From an uncultured Alcaligenaceae bacterium (GTDB lineage: Bacteria; Pseudomonadota; Gammaproteobacteria; Burkholderiales; Burkholderiaceae_B): DNA of 64,000 bases. The DNA lies in assembly GCA_937952975.1 (NCBI GenBank), contig CALFXX010000073.1:1-64000 (forward strand), in the 5' to 3' direction. The position numbers were made by a program, and so were the translations under genes. Numbering within the stretch: position 1 is the first letter of the stretch; every line of letters begins with the position of its first letter. The notes under the pieces are model-generated. The model did no database searches. It was given only the letters and a program-made list of their open reading frames with translations, and was not told where the DNA came from. Below, piece after piece: positions 59,655 through 64,000 of the stretch.

Positions 59655-60680
59655 TTAGTCGATTTTTGCACCAGAAAACTCAACGACCTCGCCCCACTTC
59701 ACGATTTCGGTTTTCATGTAATCCGTTAATTGCTGGGGTGTTCCACCCATAATTGTGTAGCCTAAGTTTGCCATTTTTTCTTTTAGTGCTGGCTTGGTCA
59801 GCAACACGTTTACCGTTTGATTCACCTTTTTAATGACCTCGGGTGAGGTCCCCTTAGGTGCCAACAAGGCAAACCAGGTGGTTGACTCGAGTTCAGGAAA
59901 ACCTAACTCTTTCGTCGTGGGCACGTCGGGCAAAACACTTGTCCGCGTATCTGACATGATGGCTAAGGCACGTAAACGACCGTCTTTAACAAGGCTGGCA
60001 ATCGCCATAGTGCCCGGAAACACGGCCTGTAAATCGCCACCAATTAAATCTTTGTTTACCGCAGCGGGGCTGGTGTACGGCACATGCACCATCTGCACGC
60101 CCGTGACCTTTTTATACAGCTCGGCTGCAAGATGCCACGAGCTACCGCTACCGGTTGAGCCAAAATTCAATTTCCCCGGATTCTTTTTGGCATACGCGGT
60201 CAGTTCACTCAGAGAATTGATCGGCAATTTTGCATCGACTGTGATCACATTTGGAATCGAGCCGATCAGTACGATCGGCTCAAAATCATTGATCGGATGA
60301 AAGGGCTTGGCCTTATACATCGTCACGGCCGAAATCAATGTGCCCGGCCACGAAAACAACAGCGTGTAGCCATCAGGCTCGGCCTTGGCTGCATACGAAG
60401 CGCCGACGTTACCGTTTGCGCCAGGGCGATTTTCAACGACAAAATTACCGCCTAACGCGCCGCCTAGTTCTTCAGCCATCAAACGAGCCAGGGGATCAGA
60501 GCTACCACCAGGTGCAGAGGGCACGATGACTTTTACCGGGCGGGCTGTCGGCCAGGTTTGTGCGACGCCGGGTGTCTGAGCTCCGAACATGAAGGCAAAG
60601 AAAAGAGCTGCTGCAGCAAAAGCTGCTCTTGAAGATCTGCTGCTTTTCATACCTGGTCTGGTAATTATTCTGTGATGCAT
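59655..60680 (-). CDS. Bug-family tripartite tricarboxylate receptor protein
   Basis: This protein of about 341 aa is a periplasmic solute-binding protein of the Bug family. It has a signal peptide (FAAAALFFAFMFGAQTPGVAQ) and the family segments RPVKVIVPSAPGGSSDPLARLMAEELG, VVENRPGANGNVGASYAAKAEPDGYTLL, LNFGSTGSGSSWHLAAELYKKVTGVQMVHVPYTSPA and WFALLAPKGTSPEVIKKVN. It binds a carboxylate or similar ligand for the TTT system. Start 60680 has a GGGGG upstream; ATG 60650 is an alternative. No tctAB membrane genes are adjacent, so it is an orphan receptor. Confidence 0.93.
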   Translation of the reverse strand: MHHRIITRPGMKSSRSSRAAFAAAALFFAFMFGAQTPGVAQTWPTARPVKVIVPSAPGGSSDPLARLMAEELGGALGGNFVVENRPGANGNVGASYAAKAEPDGYTLLFSWPGTLISAVTMYKAKPFHPINDFEPIVLIGSIPNVITVDAKLPINSLSELTAYAKKNPGKLNFGSTGSGSSWHLAAELYKKVTGVQMVHVPYTSPAAVNKDLIGGDLQAVFPGTMAIASLVKDGRLRALAIMSDTRTSVLPDVPTTKELGFPELESTTWFALLAPKGTSPEVIKKVNQTVNVLLTKPALKEKMANLGYTIMGGTPQQLTDYMKTEIVKWGEVVEFSGAKID

Positions 60681-60777
60681 CTTGCCCCCTTTTAAGTTCA
60701 TTTTTATCAGATTTGCAAGTGAAACCTCGCCGTTCAGGGCGGGCTGTAAGCCCAGAACGCAAAACCTGACTGTCTGG

Positions 60778-61878
60778 CTATTTCACAAACAACTGAGGCA
60801 ACGCCGCTTCTGCGCTAAACATACAACGTGCATCATGACCGCAGGCAGGCACCATCACCGCAGGATGATTCGCCTGCAGCGTATCCGTTAAAAACTTTGT
60901 GTAAGCAAAGCCTCTTGCTAAACGCGTGGGGCCTTGCGCCATCGCAGCACACGAACTATCAAAACCGTAAATTGGCAAAATATCAAGCTCGCCCAACAAA
61001 AAGCTTGCTGGCCGATTCACCAGTTGCTGTTTGATCAGGTCATCACTGACTTGAGTCGCATAGCCAACTTTATGTTCTAGACCATAGGGCCAACGATTGA
61101 ACGTGATGCAACCGGCAGCATCTGAAAAGGGCACAAACGCTTTTTGATCTTTAGCGTCAGAGACAGGAGCCTGATAACCGGGTGCAGCTGTGGCGATATT
61201 AGGCGGCACAGCTGCCCGGGTGGGTCGTAAAGCTCCTGGATACGTGTACGACGACGGATTGGCGACCACATAAGAGATTTGAATTTTTCGCTCAGCGGTT
61301 AATTTTTCATGCAGGGGGTTCACCATTTGGTAGCGATTGACTAATTGCCCACCCGCCGAGTGCCCAACAATGACTAGCGTACGCACATTCGGAAACGTCG
61401 CCCTATCCGACAACTTGAGCACAAGCGCATCCATAAAATCAAACGACTGCAATTTTTTGGCTGCGGGTGTTGCTTGAGCGCCTCCGTTGCGCCAACTTTC
61501 GGGCCCTAGGCAAATCCAGCCAACTTCGTTGGTATCAAGTTTGTCGCGACAATCTTTACCCTCATTTGACGCAAAGCGGGGCGAAACCAGTAACGTATTT
61601 TTTAAGGCGTCCGCTAAAAACGCCCCTGCCAAACCATGGCGAAAGTAGCCGTCGGCGTTTCGGCCTTGGCCATGAATCACAATCACTGCATGTTCGAGCG
61701 CCTCGTTACGCTGAGTCAAGGGGTGCGTACGATAGATCAATCCGCGTTGACCTTGCTCATCAAGTGTGACCCACTCTGTACACGAGGTATTCGCTTGCAA
61801 ACAAGGTTCTTGAGCGTTTGCCGTAATCGAACTGATCGCTAAAAATGAAAAAATACCTAACCAAAAAAATCTGCGCAT
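60778..61878 (-). CDS. Secreted alpha/beta hydrolase
   Basis: This protein of about 366 aa has a signal peptide (MRRFFWLGIFSFLAISSITANAQ), an oxyanion-type IHGQGRNADGYFRHG near residue 67, and the nucleophile elbow VGHSAGGQLVNRY near residue 170. C-terminal candidates for the acid and base are in LLGELDILPIYG near 296 and ACGHDARCM near 350. Several cysteines suggest disulphides in the periplasm. It is the third secreted hydrolase in 5 kb and is upstream of the Bug gene in the same direction, so the two may be co-transcribed. Confidence 0.82.
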   Translation of the reverse strand: MRRFFWLGIFSFLAISSITANAQEPCLQANTSCTEWVTLDEQGQRGLIYRTHPLTQRNEALEHAVIVIHGQGRNADGYFRHGLAGAFLADALKNTLLVSPRFASNEGKDCRDKLDTNEVGWICLGPESWRNGGAQATPAAKKLQSFDFMDALVLKLSDRATFPNVRTLVIVGHSAGGQLVNRYQMVNPLHEKLTAERKIQISYVVANPSSYTYPGALRPTRAAVPPNIATAAPGYQAPVSDAKDQKAFVPFSDAAGCITFNRWPYGLEHKVGYATQVSDDLIKQQLVNRPASFLLGELDILPIYGFDSSCAAMAQGPTRLARGFAYTKFLTDTLQANHPAVMVPACGHDARCMFSAEAALPQLFVK

Positions 61879-62020
61879 CACATACCTCAATCGTCTGGCG
61901 TTTAAATTGATATTGCGGCCGTCATTTTTATTGTTTAACTTCTTTCATGTCTTTCATGTTAGTACGGACGTATTAGGTACTCGTCCTATTGTCGTATACA
62001 TATTTCTATGCAACTCTACG

Positions 62021-62629
62021 TCACGATATCGGTTTCAAAAAAACAAACGTATGATCGCCAAACTCGTATTGACTACGATTCAGCGTTTGATAATTGGGTA
62101 CAAACTCTTCAAACAATGTGTAATTTTTTGAATCACGCACTTTGAAATTAACGAACTCAGCACCGTCGTTGTAACCCAGCACTAATAACCCGTTTTCTTT
62201 AAGGAGTGCATGCGCTCCAGCCAGAAGCGCCTCGCAGTCTTGCTGCTGATTCATGCCAAAGCCGATCAGGCCGTTCGCAATAATGACGTCAAAAGAAGTT
62301 GGTGAATAATATTGCAAGAGCGTACTTGCAGAGCCAATCGTATGATGACCACGATTGCCGTAAATCGCTTTTTTAGGCTCAATATCCATCGTAAAAAAAT
62401 CAGCCCCTAGGCGCTGAGGATAATGCCAACTACGCTTATCTGTACCTAAAAACAGGCAGCGCGCACGTGCACTCTGTTGCTTAAACCGTGCGTTGAGCAA
62501 CTCAAAAATTTGATTTTCAAGAAATAGACGGTTTTCAGACTTGAGCGGAAACTCAATACCAAGCATTAGCGCAAGATGAGGCGACAACTTGAATAACAAC
62601 AACTTAAATTTAGTAACGAGTCGACTCAT
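62021..62629 (-). CDS. Class I SAM-dependent methyltransferase-like protein
   Basis: This 202-aa protein has a Rossmann-type SAM-binding pattern: motif I-like RCLFLGTDKRSWHYP near residue 57, an acidic strand end FFTMDIEPKK near 77, SFDVIIANGLIGFGMN near 113, and ALLKENGLLVLGYNDGAEFV near 140. The motif I lacks the normal GxGxG, so binding is uncertain. Substrate is unknown. It lies 29 bp upstream of nothing on its own strand except the Bug gene (62658), with which it may be co-transcribed. Confidence 0.65.
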   Translation of the reverse strand: MSRLVTKFKLLLFKLSPHLALMLGIEFPLKSENRLFLENQIFELLNARFKQQSARARCLFLGTDKRSWHYPQRLGADFFTMDIEPKKAIYGNRGHHTIGSASTLLQYYSPTSFDVIIANGLIGFGMNQQQDCEALLAGAHALLKENGLLVLGYNDGAEFVNFKVRDSKNYTLFEEFVPNYQTLNRSQYEFGDHTFVFLKPIS

Positions 62630-62657
62630 TGTGCGGGCCTCTTGGCAACCTTAATCT

Positions 62658-63629
62658 TTAATCTTGTAACGTCATCCCACTGGCACGAATAAAGCTCGTC
62701 CACCGGTCAAACTCTTTTTTATTAAACGCGACAAAATCTTCAACCGAGCCGCCCATCATCTTTGCCCCAGTGCTCTGAAACTTTTCACGAACATCTGGCA
62801 TATTCAAAATAGCATTGAACTCAGCGTTCATTTTTTTCACAATCGCAGGAGGCGTATTTGCGGCCGCCCAAATCCCATACCAAGCTGCCACATCAAAATC
62901 AGGGTAGCCACTTTCGGCAACCGTAGGCACCTCTGGAAGCGTTGGAATACGATACGTACTGCTCACTGCCAAAGGCCGCAGCGTGCCCGCCTTAATGTGC
63001 GGTGTTGAGGTGGTGACCCCATCAAACCCAAAGGTCACTTCACCCGCAAAGATCGCAGTCAGCGCAGGCGCGCCGCCTTTGTACATCACTTCAATCACGT
63101 CAATATTGCTTGAGGCCTTTAAAACATTAAAGCTCAAACTCGGCGACGCACCGATCCCTGTACTGGCATGACTCAATTCACCTGGTTTGGCTTTAGCCGC
63201 TGCGATCAAGTCGGCCAAAGTTTTGTAGGAGGACTTTGAAGACACCACAAGCACGTTGGGCACCTCGGCCACGGTGGTGATTGCCGAGAAATCATTCAAC
63301 GGATGATACGGGGGCTTTTTTGCGAGCGCGTAGTTCACAGCGTGCGTACCTGAAGTACCCAAGATAAAGGTGTACCCATCCGGTGCGCTCTTGGCAACAG
63401 CCATCGCACCAATCGTGCCACCTGCCCCAACCCGGTTATCAACCACAACGGGTTGACCGACGCGTTCAGACAATTTAGCCGCCAAGGTCCGCGCCAAGAC
63501 ATCGGTCGTACCACCAGCCGGAAACGGCACAACAAGCTTGATCGCTTGCTCGGGGTATGCAGCCTGTGCGGTATGAAGCGAAGCTGCAATCGTTAAGCCA
63601 AAGAGTATTTTTTTAGTGAGTTCTTTCAT
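62658..63629 (-). CDS. Bug-family tripartite tricarboxylate receptor protein
   Basis: This 323-aa periplasmic binding protein has a signal peptide (ILFGLTIAASLHTAQA) and the Bug pattern: YPEQAIKLVVPFPAGGTTDVLARTLAAKLSER, VVDNRVGAGGTIGAMAVAKSAPDGYTFILG, LSHASTGIGASPSLSFNVL and WYGIWAAANTPPAIVKKMN. It is clearly paralogous to, but well diverged from, the receptor at 59655. No permease genes adjoin. It precedes the methyltransferase-like gene by 28 bp on the same strand. Confidence 0.94.
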   Translation of the reverse strand: MKELTKKILFGLTIAASLHTAQAAYPEQAIKLVVPFPAGGTTDVLARTLAAKLSERVGQPVVVDNRVGAGGTIGAMAVAKSAPDGYTFILGTSGTHAVNYALAKKPPYHPLNDFSAITTVAEVPNVLVVSSKSSYKTLADLIAAAKAKPGELSHASTGIGASPSLSFNVLKASSNIDVIEVMYKGGAPALTAIFAGEVTFGFDGVTTSTPHIKAGTLRPLAVSSTYRIPTLPEVPTVAESGYPDFDVAAWYGIWAAANTPPAIVKKMNAEFNAILNMPDVREKFQSTGAKMMGGSVEDFVAFNKKEFDRWTSFIRASGMTLQD

Positions 63630-63770
63630 ATTGCCTCGATCTTTTTGGATATTTTTATTTGCAACACATCAGGTCAAATTTATTTTTCGAACGATCAATC
63701 GCTTCTTACACAATGAGTATTTTTTAAGCCCAACGCAGTGGTGTCTAAACAGGGGGATCCTCGCTGCCCA

Positions 63771-64000
63771 CTAATCGGGTATCAAAAACTCTGTCACAAG
63801 TTTGATGAGTTCAACAACACCCAAAACAATCACCAGCACGAGCGCGCCCACACCAACGGCTAAGGGCACGCTCAGCCACCCTAACGCGCTTGATGATAGC
63901 CCGTAGAGCAACAGCGCTACTACTAGGGATAAGCCTATTGCGATTGCGCGACCAAATCTGATTGTGGTGCGCAAAACCGGAAAACGTGCGAGACCGTACG
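63771..64000 (-). CDS. Membrane protein, partial at window edge
   Basis: A hydrophobic frame runs from the window end to a stop at 63771. The visible 76 residues contain two transmembrane segments (AIAIGLSLVVALLLYGLSS and LSVPLAVGVGALVLVIVLGVVELIKLV). The frame is open to the last base, so the true start lies outside the window. A TTG at 63974 is a possible internal start. No family is recognised. Confidence 0.45.
   Translation of the reverse strand, partial: YGLARFPVLRTTIRFGRAIAIGLSLVVALLLYGLSSSALGWLSVPLAVGVGALVLVIVLGVVELIKLVTEFLIPD

Noticed and set aside
1..64000. CRISPR arrays, rRNA genes, insertion sequences or prophage genes
   Set aside because: No regularly spaced repeats, rRNA segments, transposases or phage structural genes were seen on either strand.

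Overview
The window is typical betaproteobacterial chromosome at moderate GC. The best fit is Burkholderiales, probably an Alcaligenaceae-like organism. This rests on two Bug-type tripartite tricarboxylate receptors, a tandem glycine riboswitch ahead of gcvT-gcvH-gcvP, the lolB-ispE-tRNA-Gln-prs-rplY-pth-ychF block, Coq7-type ubiquinone synthesis, and the ccsA-like/PP0621/ampD neighbourhood beside ffh. Species cannot be named from this sequence. Bases 1-27 are an Illumina adapter remnant, so the left edge is a raw contig end.

Layout. 28-1,680: truncated yghU, a solitary XRE antitoxin-like gene, and a 575-bp stretch without a protein gene that holds a candidate sRNA with its own promoter and terminator. 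1,684-11,374: housekeeping block, mostly on the minus strand (ychF, CPBP protease, pth, rplY, prs, tRNA-Gln, ispE, lolB, TPR protein), with an acyl-CoA synthetase divergent from ychF. 11,436-20,909: mutM, fumarylacetoacetase, a GlcD-like flavoprotein, phosphomannomutase/phosphoglucomutase, pgi, and a TviB/TviC pair for UDP-HexNAc(A) precursors of a surface polysaccharide. 21,053-21,342: a second candidate sRNA whose terminal region shows an anti-Shine-Dalgarno loop, with paired TTGC-N3-GCA operators at its promoter. 21,396-25,879: coq7, an OsmC-like gene, thyA, folA and a DUF945 protein. 26,036-30,775: glycine cleavage operon with its riboswitch. 30,959-46,442: YhiN-like flavoprotein, Lys/Arg/Orn decarboxylase, dcd, apbC, a split chromate transporter pair, metG, tRNA-Gly, thiS-trmB (no thiG between them), ffh, cytochrome c assembly protein, ampD and htpG.

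From about 46.6 kb the content becomes accessory. There is an MmgE/PrpD protein and a tRNA-Leu, followed directly by an intact MntA/HepT toxin-antitoxin pair and two micro-genes in the same frame separated by one UGA. Next come DUF2177 and SnoaL-like genes. These lie between an MFS gene and a small decayed copy of an MFS 3' end. A response regulator follows, convergent with a histidine kinase that keeps only the catalytic core and has an out-of-frame receiver-domain tail behind it. The last 9 kb holds a double-CDGSH protein, a ClpP-fold periplasmic protein, a glycosyltransferase, three secreted alpha/beta hydrolases, two Bug solute receptors and a small methyltransferase. It looks like an uptake/hydrolysis cluster for organic acids or esters, but no substrate can be read from the sequence.

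The most interesting unexplained items are the two intergenic sRNA candidates (1,515-1,591 and 21,053-21,253), the operator array at 21,279-21,342, the kinase/receiver deletion at 54.1 kb, and the tRNA-Leu-adjacent toxin-antitoxin locus with its micro-genes.
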